Shown piece after piece: positions 55,461 to 64,000 of a stretch of 64,000 nucleotides of DNA (the stretch's first letter is position 1; each line of letters starts with the position of its first letter). Both the position numbers and the translations under genes were made by a program. The stretch spans positions 9,402,501 through 9,466,500 of the forward strand of contig NC_134031.1 in the NCBI RefSeq assembly GCF_964204645.1. The letters run 5' to 3'. The stretch comes from Tubulanus polymorphus (taxonomy: Eukaryota; Nemertea; Palaeonemertea; Tubulaniformes; Tubulanidae). Below the pieces are notes generated by a model, which had not been told where the DNA came from, did not search any database, and saw only the letters and a program-made list of their open reading frames with translations.

Positions 55461-56700
55461 AGGGGTCACGAAGAGGTGTGAAAAAAATTTTAAATCTAAT
55501 TTTTTTTGTATAAAACATTCACCGTATGCATCTATGGTAGTCTCGTGAAAAAATGTTTTTAATATCTTTATCCAAACTCGAGAAAAGCCCGTAGCAACGG
55601 CCCTAGCAACAGGATGCTCGCGTTTGCGCGGTGATGTTGATGACGTCATTCTGAGAACACATCGCCTGCAGCACCCTCAGAAGCGTTATAATACAATGCT
55701 CATTTTCATTGAATATCGCGCTAATTTTACAGTCTTTCAAAATGCCTTGGCTGTGAATAGCTATGAACTGTTCCCACAAAGGCAGCGACAAATTTTAGTG
55801 GCCAAAACCAAAAGATTTGGCCCTAAGATGATGGACCATAAGAGCGAAAACACCCGGCCTACTTCAGAGAACGATTCTCGCAAATATTACGGCACACATA
55901 AACTTGGATACACAAAACTTATGTTTTTATTATGTTAGAGCCTTTTATCCTGCCAAGTGACGCTACTTTCGCGAATTAAATACGTAGTAAGAGATACACG
56001 CTTTCCACTGCATATAGTAGGCCTACTGGCTTTCCCCAGTGACCCACATCGCTGTAGTATATACAAACAACATACGGACTGTATGTATGCAGCACACATT
56101 ACTATTACATGGCCGGGATGGCGCAGGCTCGTCTGGGATTCACGAACAAGTTTACGGTTTCAGGACGCTTTATGGTCCAGAACTGGATAAAAATATCTCT
56201 ACCCACAGAAATATCTGCGATGTCTATATCAGTCATCCCCTCCGCGTGGTTTTTACTGAGGGAATGACTTAATGACGATGAATGCTCGCTGCTCCAGACG
56301 TAGAAATATGCTGTACTCTTTAGTCACAAATTCCTTCGTTCTAAGGCATCAGGTCTAAATTAAATGGAATAATTTTGACTGTCTATTAATAACAACTGTT
56401 GGCTTCGTAAACATCAAGCGTTTGATTGGAATCTGATGTATTTGAGTCACTATTTTGCACTTTAATCGCTGTAAGTATCACCCATTCTATACACTTACAC
56501 CATGTTGTTTTGGTTTGGGTTCTCAGAATGACGTCACACTTCCGGATTGGGAAGGAATCAGGGCGGCCGATCAAAGGTCTGATTTTAACACTAATTGAAG
56601 AATTAGAAATTAATTTCTTGACCACCAAATCAATAAATAGGGTATAATTGATGATAAAAAATACTTTTAGCCATATCTCAAAAACCTCTTCATGACCCCT
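55461..56700. mobile_element. TTAA-flanked DNA element, Kolobok- or piggyBac-like
   Basis: It begins AGGGGTCACGAAGAGGTGTG and ends CCTCTTCATGACCCCT, with TTAA on both sides (55457-55460, 56701-56704). The inner segments GATGACGTCATTCTGAGAAC and GGTTCTCAGAATGACGTCAC also pair, so the inverted repeats are long and interrupted. 1240 bp, no transposase. AGGG-type ends with TTAA fit Kolobok better than piggyBac, which begins CCC. Confidence 0.75.
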
Positions 56701-57021
56701 TTAAAAGAGAAGTAATATGTTTTCGATTTTGTGAAAACTGGACCTCGAGAGCTCAGGATCTTTGATCTCTAGTACTGTTCTCATTACCAGGCATTGGATA
56801 TTGAAAAGTATTAAAGCTTTCACTAATGATTTTGGTGAGTTTCAAGGTCAGCCATTGGTTTCTGTGTATGTTCACCAGGGGCTTATTGAATTCTAAAATT
56901 GTCAGATTGTGGAGCATTTCAGACCACTTTTAAAGTTGCCCTTCGTGGTCCTGAACCCCCAGTTTGTCTTTAAATAATTTTATAAGATAATATATCTATG
57001 ATATTGTATTTTTCTTCACAG

Positions 57022-57154
57022 ATTTAATGAATTTGCAAAACATGCTACTGCTGAAGCTGGTAAAGCAGCTCAAACCCGAGCAATGTTGTTTGATATCTCT
57101 TTTTTGATGCTCTGTCATATCACTCAACTTTATGGCACTGAAGTTCGTATGGAT
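57022..57154 (+). CDS. MED24: MED24 exon 11
   Basis: The acceptor is TTCTTCACAG and the donor is GTAAGT at 57155. It contains AMLFDISFLMLCHITQLYG, matching vertebrate ALLFDISFLMLCHVAQTYG. An Ala/Lys-rich linker (HATAEAGKAAQ) precedes this helix. It leaves in phase 0. Confidence 0.96.
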
Positions 57155-58853
57155 GTAAGTACTCAATGATATACATAATTGCGATTCTCTAGTTTTGCTA
57201 CAAGTTGGGCTGCCAACCTTCCGTTTACGATGTAATCACGTATTACAGTGCCACCCACGAGATTACGTTCAGTAGGCCGGTCACCCGAGTGGAAACGATG
57301 AATATTAGAAAGACAATATCTTCTGAAAGAATTTCGGCTTGTTTGTTTTTCGGGGATCGCAATGATCGCAATTCAGTTCAGTCATTGAAGCAATAAAGTT
57401 TGAATTGGATTCAATCCCTTTGTCACCGGCGACACCTTTCATTGTTAAGATTGAAGACAGGTTTGCAGCCATACATAAGGAAAGTTCGTTTTCATCAAAC
57501 AAAATTCATTTTCCCAGTATTCTGTTATCTTTCATGGTTGATTCATGCCATAACATTTCTATTTCTGGATATGCAAATGTGTCCGTTAGAAGATCAGAAT
57601 GCCTAAGCAAGAAAGAAAGTTGAATATATTGTTAGAAATATAGTACATACAGTATTTACTTAGTCATCCGTCTGTCTCTCTGCCCTAGCACCTAAACATT
57701 TTCCTGAAATGAGACAAATACGTTGATGTAGGTGTGTTAAGTAAATAAACTTGCTGAGGCCAGATATTCATGTTTCATATACAGTCATGTCTCCGCGAAG
57801 CTCCCCTTTTAAGTTTAGGTTTGGGTATAAGTAAGAAAGTTTTAAGGCGATTTGAGAGAGAATCTGGCATGATCGTCGTGGGAATAAAAATATCGCGCCC
57901 CGGTCTCCTTACGTGCAGAAAGTATTAACATTTTTGGGGATTTAAATAACAAAAAATGTACCAGAATGCCTATTGAAATTAATAATGTTTCTCGACAACA
58001 TAATTTGCCTTTTACAGAATCCACTTTTCAATGTACTGCACGTGGAACAGGCCGTAGGCTATTTATTCATACATGGGCTCAATCCGGAGACTTGGCTGAT
58101 TTACGAATAAAGAAAAAACAAAACACAAATTTTTAAAGCATACTCTCGGTTTTTCTTATCTTATATAATTCAACAGTGTGGGTGTGCCCTCGACATCCTT
58201 TGATCGTATCCTCTTGCTATAATATTTAGAACTGGGTGATGACATGCTTCAATTGTATTATGTCGTCGATCTAAGCATTCACTCGCAACACAAGGTGTAC
58301 CGCTTACCGCGCCTGCAGTAGAACTATAATAAACTTCAATTATGTTATTGTAGAGAACATGGTTGCATTTTAACGATGCTTACAACATCATAACAAATAG
58401 AAATAATTTTTTCAAACAAGAGTTCATTGGGAATTTTTTTTTCAAATTGGGAAAAAATTAATTAGCTTTGGATTGGGAATATGTCCGGTACTGGACATAA
58501 AATACGGCCCAGCGTGATGTCTGCAATGACATTAAATCCTGAAAGACCTACTACTAGCATTAATTGTAGGCCAAGGCTACTACGGCAACTTGATAAATTG
58601 TTTCTGTCTCTCTCAATTCATCGTTTTCCCAATTTCTTGTCCCAATTTCATTTGCCTAATAAAAACATTACTCAAGTTTATGTCAGAGTATAGTTGAGTT
58701 CCTTTTTGTCATGGAAATTTCAGAATTTTTACATTGAATGTCCTTGAAAGGTCCTGGAATTTTACTTCTAACTGAGTGTATGAACCCTCTCAGCTGCTGC
58801 ATGTTTAATGTCTTTACTTTGTTAGTGTCTGATATAGACTCTTTTTATTGTAG
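57155..58853. other. MED24 intron 11, nothing assigned
   Basis: Two overlapping open frames at 57400-57623 lack motifs. No repeat copy recognised apart from faint ACGTATTACAGTGCC similarity to 42330. Confidence 0.35.
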
Positions 58854-59023
58854 ATAATTTCCCAGCAGAAGGAAACAGCTGATTCCTTTTTTGCACAGTG
58901 GGCTCAGTGTTGTTTACCAGAGGATGGCAAATTCAAATCACCTGATCTTTATCCAATCCCAGAATCAAACAAAGTTGATGCATTACTTTCGCAATTCAAT
59001 GTTGGTGGTGAATTAAAGACTGT
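58854..59023 (+). CDS. MED24: MED24 exon 12
   Basis: It follows TTTTATTGTAG and ends before GTAAGT at 59024. It reads ADSFFAQWAQCCLPEDGK and later KVDALLSQFN, equivalent to vertebrate FFETWMQTCMPEEGK and KVESLVALLN. It leaves two bases (GT), completed to valine by the next exon. Confidence 0.95.
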
Positions 59024-59439
59024 GTAAGTAGCATATTATTAATTCCTTGATTGACAGTATGTTGATTCAATCTTTTTACCTCAATATCTTTTAGAACCAC
59101 AGCAAATAACTCTAAGAAATGTGTGTAGGTTTTTGTTAATACTACGTTTTAGTAATATATTGAATGCAAAATTTGACTAATTATGTTAATTACCTAATAG
59201 GCATAAATTATCGTAAAAAATGTGCAGATGTTGTTCCCATTCTACCGGCATAAGTTTTTGGTTGATTTTCTTGTGACTTTGTATGTTTGTTTAAGGTGTG
59301 AGCAGGATGAGTCCCATTGTTTCTGACATATATAGGTCATCCAAGATGACCGCCACCGTCATTTCGGCTAAAATAGCCCTTTTGGTGCTTTTTCCCACTC
59401 TACAGTCGACAATTTTGGATCAATTTTTGCACCGCTGTG

Positions 59440-59600
59440 GCCGAAGGTCAGAAGAGCTGATGAGTTAGAGTGATTATCCGTTGTCGTCTGTCCGTCCGTC
59501 GTAGCGCCTGTCCGTCCGTCAACATTTGTTTCAATTTGCTACTAGTGCTACAGTTTTTTACCAATCTTGACCAAAGTTGGTTTGAAGCTAATATGGGCCA
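59440..59600 (+). repeat. GTCCGTCCGTC-containing repeat fragment
   Basis: CTGTCCGTCCGTC occurs twice, followed by CTACTAGTGCTACAGTTTTT and GACCAAAGTTGGTTTGAAGC. It resembles the start regions of the GCCC family and the units at 54745. Confidence 0.45.
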
Positions 59601-59725
59601 AGGAAGAATTTCACTCTGTGTTAAGGAATTTGACTCTAGAGTTAAATTTAACACACAACTGTGTAACTGGATTTTACTCTGAGACACTTTTAATTCTGAG
59701 TTGGGGAATTTAACTCTTGAGTTAA
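59600..59725. mobile_element. Short MITE related to 39875-39987
   Basis: Interleaved GAGTTAAATTTAACAC and AACTCTTGAGTTAA motifs with inverted symmetry. Ends not defined. Confidence 0.4.
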
Positions 59726-59769
59726 AAGTTAATCAAGAAGAGACGAGAAGATACACAATATCCATGTAA

Positions 59770-59957
59770 GATGATAACGAGAGAAATCCCACAATAAATT
59801 CAGCCAAAACGAGAAACTTGAATAGAAGAGTACATATATTTGCGCAACATTTCGGCTAAAGACTATTAGTCAGGCGAACTGATGATGTCTAATGGTCTTT
59901 AACCGAAACGATGCGCAAATATTTATACTCTTCTATTCAAGTTTCTCGTTTTTATTC
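59770..59957. repeat. Head-to-head pair of the ribozyme-like repeat end
   Basis: The left arm is the reverse complement of the 21240-21335 end. The right arm reads CTGATGATGTCTAATGGTC, then ACCGAAACGATGCGC. Together they form a ~75-bp-armed inverted repeat. The right arm is cut at about 59958 by the half foldback element. Confidence 0.65.
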
Positions 59958-59959
59958 AA

Positions 59960-60672
59960 GAGTCTTTCTTTTCTACAAAATCAAAGATTTATGAACGCAC
60001 CAGAATGTTTTATAATCGCAAATGTGAAACGAAAATCTTAAAATTCTAAGAATTCAAGGACTGGCACTATATTTTAGTATTTAATCCATGGTGATGTTAT
60101 ATGAACCAATAGTTTTCCATTTTGTTGAGCGTAATATAATTTAGGGGATTCAAATCAAAAACTTTGATTTTCTTTTCACAGAACTGTATTCAAAGCATAC
60201 AGAGTTCTGTATACAAAGCACATAGGGTTTAACGGTACCTTTGAACCTGTCACGTATCACTGCAAATCTTTAACAGATGCTGCTATTTTGAACAGGAAAT
60301 TACCAGCCCGTCTCAAAATGGTCACTTTTTAATCGTTGACTTTTAGAAACGATGTGCTATGGTAGGAGTAACTATCACAAAGTCACTGTTAACAGGCGGG
60401 TGGTTTTACAGTCACCTCTACTGCTAGTGTGCACTATCGAATCTAGATGTTTCAAAATGGTCACTTTTCAATAGTAGACTCTTCGAAACAGCCACTATAG
60501 AAAACCAACCGAATTGAAAGGAATACTATTTCAGAGTGACTGTTTTGAAATGTATACTACTAGAAAAGTAGCTGATATCGTTAATTGCTTATTGTTCTCA
60601 AGTGGCTACTAAGTAAAAGTAGACGTTTGGGCTCAAAAGTGCGATAGACCATGTTCTTGGATTCAGCCTTTC
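59960..60672. mobile_element. Half copy of the foldback element
   Basis: Matches, in reverse orientation, the left arm and centre of 4442-5190, ending GGATTCAGCCTTTC at 60672. The second arm is absent, so it cannot fold back. Within the centre, an unpaired ~50-bp stretch differs (60080-60130). Confidence 0.8.
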
Positions 60673-60679
60673 ATGTGAC

Positions 60680-60800
60680 TTTTTTTTGTTCCCAAAAAGG
60701 TCATTTTTGCCCTGAATTCCTGAAGACGTGTAGCTTCCTAATGGTTTGCCATTTTTCATTAAAATTTGTGATGGATATATTTTGAGAAGGGCTCTCAAAT
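60680..60800 (+). repeat. GCCC-family internal fragment
   Basis: GTTCCCAAAAAGGTCATTTT, TAGCTTCCTAATGGTTTGCC and GTGATGG match the body of the family at 6730-6800 and 23180-23260. Confidence 0.6.
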
Positions 60801-61150
60801 GGCACTTGCCTGTCTGGGGTTTAGTGTCATGATCGGGTGTTTTCAGAAACAAATCCAAATGGTTTGTCGTATGAACGTGGGCTTCGTTTGTCCAAACAAA
60901 TAGGCTATGTTTGTACTAAATCGAAAATAAACAAATAAACAATAAACAATTTTGTAATCTTTAATTGCTGCAAAGGTGCAGAATGACTGAACGATGACCA
61001 TGAACACTTATTCTAGGGAATTAACTCTAAAAGTGTAAAACTCTAAAAAAAACCAAGAGTGCACTGAAAGGTCATGATTTATTATATTATTCCAATGCAA
61101 GCTTTTGAGTCCTATACGTACATTTGAAGCCTTTTTGTTTTTGTGTGTAG
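60801..61150. other. End of MED24 intron 12, nothing recognised
   Basis: Only an (AAAC/AAAT)-rich stretch at 60925-60950. Confidence 0.35.
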
Positions 61151-61250
61151 GTTAGCACGGTGGCATGAGGTTTGCCAGAATGCGCCATTTGCAGTTCAGG
61201 AGATATTGTATGCATGGGAATGTGGAGCAGTCACAAGTGAATCAGTTAAA
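61151..61250 (+). CDS. MED24: MED24 exon 13
   Basis: It follows TTTGTGTGTAG and ends before GTATGA at 61251. The block ARWHEVCQNAPFAVQEIL aligns with vertebrate MKWHEACLSISAAILEIL, and YAWECGAV with NAWENGVL. It exits in phase 0. Confidence 0.94.
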
Positions 61251-61516
61251 GTATGATTTTTTTACACTTTTCTTCGACTTGTACTCTTGGTGTTCAATCA
61301 TTATTAGCACTGTCATAGGAAATTATTGGAAAGACCACATGCTATACAATTGTGCCTAGTCTGCAATGCTACGTCCGTCAGTAATTTCAATACATTCCAG
61401 TCACAATCCTGCTACAATCATGATAACAACATGGAAAAACTGATTTCTTAATATAATTTATACCAGAACACACTTTAATTAATTGAAATATGGTTTATTT
61501 ATGTCATTATTTCTAG

Positions 61517-61692
61517 ACTATGTTAGACAATGTGAAGTCAAAGATGTGTTGTTTACCAGTCGTTGTGTCTGCTTGGCTTGGTAGTTACATAAATATTGTT
61601 GGTGAAGAGGCACGTCAAAAACCATTACTCATGTTACAACAACTTCTAACACCAGTAAATCCTGATCCTTCAAATCAATTCTATATTGAAAG
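61517..61692 (+). CDS. MED24: MED24 exon 14
   Basis: It follows TTATTTCTAG and ends before GTAAGG at 61693. It reads NVKSKMCCLPVVVSAWLG, in the position of vertebrate NIKGKVCSLAVCAVAWLV, then LLMLQQLL and an acidic/Pro stretch. The last two bases (AG) join the G of the exon at 63244 to encode Arg, so FYIER-CNLM mirrors vertebrate FYNER-VVIM. Confidence 0.93.
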
Positions 61693-62390
61693 GTAAGGTA
61701 ATGTGCAATTGTTTGCAATCGACCGATCTAAGCTGTAAAATTTTAGATAATTGGAAAATTTCCTTAGCTTTTATATAATATGACCTGACCTGGAATGAAT
61801 AAGTCGTGAATAATCATTAGCAGACGGGCATGCTCTTAGTTTTTGTTGCTTTATGTCATCCTCTCTCAGAGTCTATTAAAATCACGAACGTCTGTTGAGT
61901 CTTAAAATTCCCATCATCACACTGACAAGCATCGAGTCCATTTTAAGAATTTTCTTTCTGCTTTCATTGTTCACCTCTGCCCTCTTGTGGGGTTATTATT
62001 AACGCAACTACCTATTGTGCATCGCTTCTGCCTCTACGCTGACCTCTAACTCTAGCCTTACCCCTAAGCTTGGGTAGCAGGGTGTAATATTTGAAATATT
62101 TGGCTGATAGTCAAAACAAAAATCACTTCCGGGTTCTTTGCTTTTATCAGAGTCCGATTCACTGCTTATTTCCAGGTCAGAAGCACTCTCTTCATCGGCT
62201 TGAATAATGCATAAGGCTTTGTTAACACTATATGTTCATCCTGACATGAAATGGGCACTTAACCCTACTTCAAATGTGATTTTGAGAATTTTTACCTTCA
62301 TGACGTGTGAGTCGATGACGTTATTTTCGTGTCACCTTATAACTTGTTGTTGAGATGTCCACCCCTATTGAAAAAAAGGTCATTGGTGAT
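61693..62390. other. Start of MED24 intron 14, nothing recognised
   Basis: No coding motif or repeat copy identified. Confidence 0.35.
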
Positions 62391-62395
62391 CAAAT

Positions 62396-62730
62396 ATGGC
62401 TGCCAGTAAGGTGGTCATCTTGAATTTCTTGTTTGCATGATGCAGCCCGCAATTCTTGATGGATTTCCGCAAAATTTGGTGTGAGGATCAGGGTAGGGAA
62501 GCTGTCAATGTCTATTATTGTACATGGAGGTCGTCGGCTTTCAAATATGACCGCCAGGGCAGCCATCTTGATTATCTAGCATGAAACGGCCCGCAATTCT
62601 TTATGCATTTTCATGATAATTCGTGTAAGAATTTTGGTAGGTGAAATGTCTACCCCTCATTGAAAATTGAGGTCAAGTATGGCCGCCAGGGTTGCCATCC
62701 ATTTTCTTTTCAGCACGATGCAGCCTACAA
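62396..62730 (+). repeat. Three tandem ~130-150-bp units (ATGGCCGCCAGGG)
   Basis: Units start near 62396, 62547 and 62679 with ATG(G/A)C(C/T)GCCAG...CATC, each followed by CCCGCAATTCTT.ATG. They are diverged, so old. Confidence 0.65.
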
Positions 62731-63069
62731 TTCTTTATGCATTTTTTCATGTAGTGTGATGTTTACGGCAGCTATGCTACTGACATGCTTGCTACTGAAA
62801 CTACTATATTTTGCGAAGTTCCGAAATGAATTATGTTGTTGAGATGAATTCACAGAATTTTCCGATTGTAAATGGCGTCACAATTCAATTGAGCTATCAC
62901 CAGTGCAATGGAGAATACAAGTTTTCAGCGAGCTCACTTCAAACCTATTTTTTCAGCATTTCAAAGTCCAAAATCAATTTTCTCTGCATTTTCAAAATAT
63001 GTGAAACTGTCTGTGTTGCCCAGCCTCTAACAGCCCAGTGGACCTAAATACCCTATCATGCCAAGAATT

Positions 63070-63225
63070 CTAAGATTTGTAGCTCATTACAAGATCTCTT
63101 GTGATCAGTTTTCAAGCACATTGATTTCTGTATTCATTCACCAGGGAGGGTTGAATATTGAATTGTCAGATTGTCAAGCATTTCACCAAGGGGGCATGGT
63201 GTTCCCTGGACCTCTAGTTATCTGC
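63070..63225 (+). repeat. Degraded 145-bp unit with a terminal GGTGTTCCCTGGACC motif
   Basis: GTAGCTCATTACAAGATCTC, TTCACCAGGGAGGGTTGAAT and the closing GCATGGTGTTCCCTGGACC match the unit and 3' region at 50200-50390. It ends about 20 bp before MED24 exon 15. Confidence 0.45.
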
Positions 63226-63243
63226 ACATCTTCCTTTGAACAG

Positions 63244-63484
63244 GTGTAATTTGATGACAGTCATTTTACAACGGATGGTACAAGATCTACTGCCTGAAGG
63301 CTCGATTAAAACGTCAATTGGTCCAGAACTCTGTTTGACAAAGAATCAACTGGCATTAGATTTATTAACAACCACTTGGAAAGATATAAATAAGAAAGGT
63401 TGCATTACACTAAAATATATTCATACAATGGAACAACTACTCAATATTGGGGGAAGCCGCTGGTTCTGTGATGGGATTGTCAAG
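63244..63484 (+). CDS. MED24: MED24 exon 15 (last in window)
   Basis: This is the longest exon here (241 bp), after TTTGAACAG with donor GTAAGA at 63485. It contains ILQRMVQDLLPEGS, then MEQLLNIGGSRWFCDGIVK, aligned to vertebrate ILERMCADVLQ and LLHMGGVYWFCNNLIK. It ends in phase 0 at window residue 734. Vertebrate MED24 is about 990 residues, so roughly the last quarter of the gene lies to the right of the window. Confidence 0.95.
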
Positions 63485-64000
63485 GTAAGAGATAAGACAT
63501 TTTCATTTGTGATCCCATATATGTTATTTCCTTCCTTAAAAATCTGCTTAGAAATCCAGAACACCTGATATTTTGGATTGTCATGAGTATAGTAACCATC
63601 AAAACGCTTTCGTTGTTGGTAATGAACAATTATTGACAATGAAGCTGTTATGACTTTGGTTCGAATCCGGAGCTGTTTGGATGCGCCGATATGTCCAAAA
63701 CTTGATGCAATTCAGATATCTGATAATATTATTCACTTTATTTCTGCGCCGAGTTTCACACACGCAACAAGAATGGAATTAAGCGATGACGGCGATTCAA
63801 ATCTATAAAAAACCAAAATTAATCCTTAAGTAATTGTAGTACTTGGAAACTATTTAAACGTCGTTTCTAAAGATTATGTCCGCTTACTTGTTAATACAAA
63901 ATACAGAATTCTTAATAAACTTAAAGTACAGAACTATCTTACCGAGTTTGCCTCCAGATATTTTATCACGTTTCTTCCCCAAGCGCCATGACAGTATTGT
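63485..64000. other. Start of MED24 intron 15, nothing recognised
   Basis: No further MED24 exon is visible. A short B-box-like GGTTCGAATCC lies at 63659. Confidence 0.4.

Noticed and set aside
55624-56272. Frames inside the TTAA element as a transposase
   Set aside because: Short, in different frames, and without any DDE-type or zinc-finger motif.

Overview
This is eukaryotic, AT-rich, intron-rich genomic DNA from a metazoan. It shows GT-AG introns, microsatellites, MITEs, SINEs and several retroelement classes together (DIRS, Ty3/Gypsy, CR1-like non-LTR, possible Penelope-like), a mixture typical of aquatic invertebrates such as molluscs, hemichordates or amphioxus. I cannot name the species. 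There are no bacterial genes, operons, rRNA genes or CRISPR arrays.

The only host gene I can support is MED24 (Mediator complex subunit 24), which runs left to right on the + strand across the whole window. Fifteen exons (1-105, 7815-8010, 8081-8304, 25905-26028, 29604-29763, 40406-40519, 40752-40876, 40994-41083, 41645-41747, 53236-53378, 57022-57154, 58854-59023, 61151-61250, 61517-61692, 63244-63484) join in a continuous frame of 734 codons. The true N-terminus lies upstream and the C-terminus downstream. Every internal junction has GT..AG and a matching phase.

The other ~96% is intron, mostly transposable-element debris. Intron 1 holds a complete but frameshifted Tigger/pogo transposon (572-3434), a CR1-like reverse transcriptase relic with a 1.44-kb foldback element in its 3' UTR (3500-5910), and a hairpin-ended repeat with internal ~145-bp tandem units (6343-7477). 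Intron 3 (17.6 kb) carries a Ty3/Gypsy relic with integrase, chromodomain and an envelope-like region (15.9-21.7 kb), a 324-bp perfect tandem duplication (16927-17570), a SINE, and a 1.0-kb TIR element nested in another hairpin-ended repeat. Intron 5 (10.6 kb) holds a piggyBac-type MITE, a possible unassigned exon (33357-33481), a second 1.06-kb TIR element and a DIRS relic split by a 2.07-kb insertion. Intron 9 (11.5 kb) holds a dead non-LTR relic cut by a hAT-like element with a 6-bp target duplication, and more hairpin-ended elements. Later introns hold a TTAA element, a half foldback element and tandem repeats.

The most interesting recurrent structure is a set of non-autonomous elements. 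Each begins with a hairpin next to a T-run and ends with a second hairpin followed by TTTAT or CTTGTT. In at least two of them one arm of the 5' hairpin reappears just before the 3' hairpin. This resembles Helentron/Helitron2-type termini, but no Rep-helicase is present here, so the assignment is an inference.
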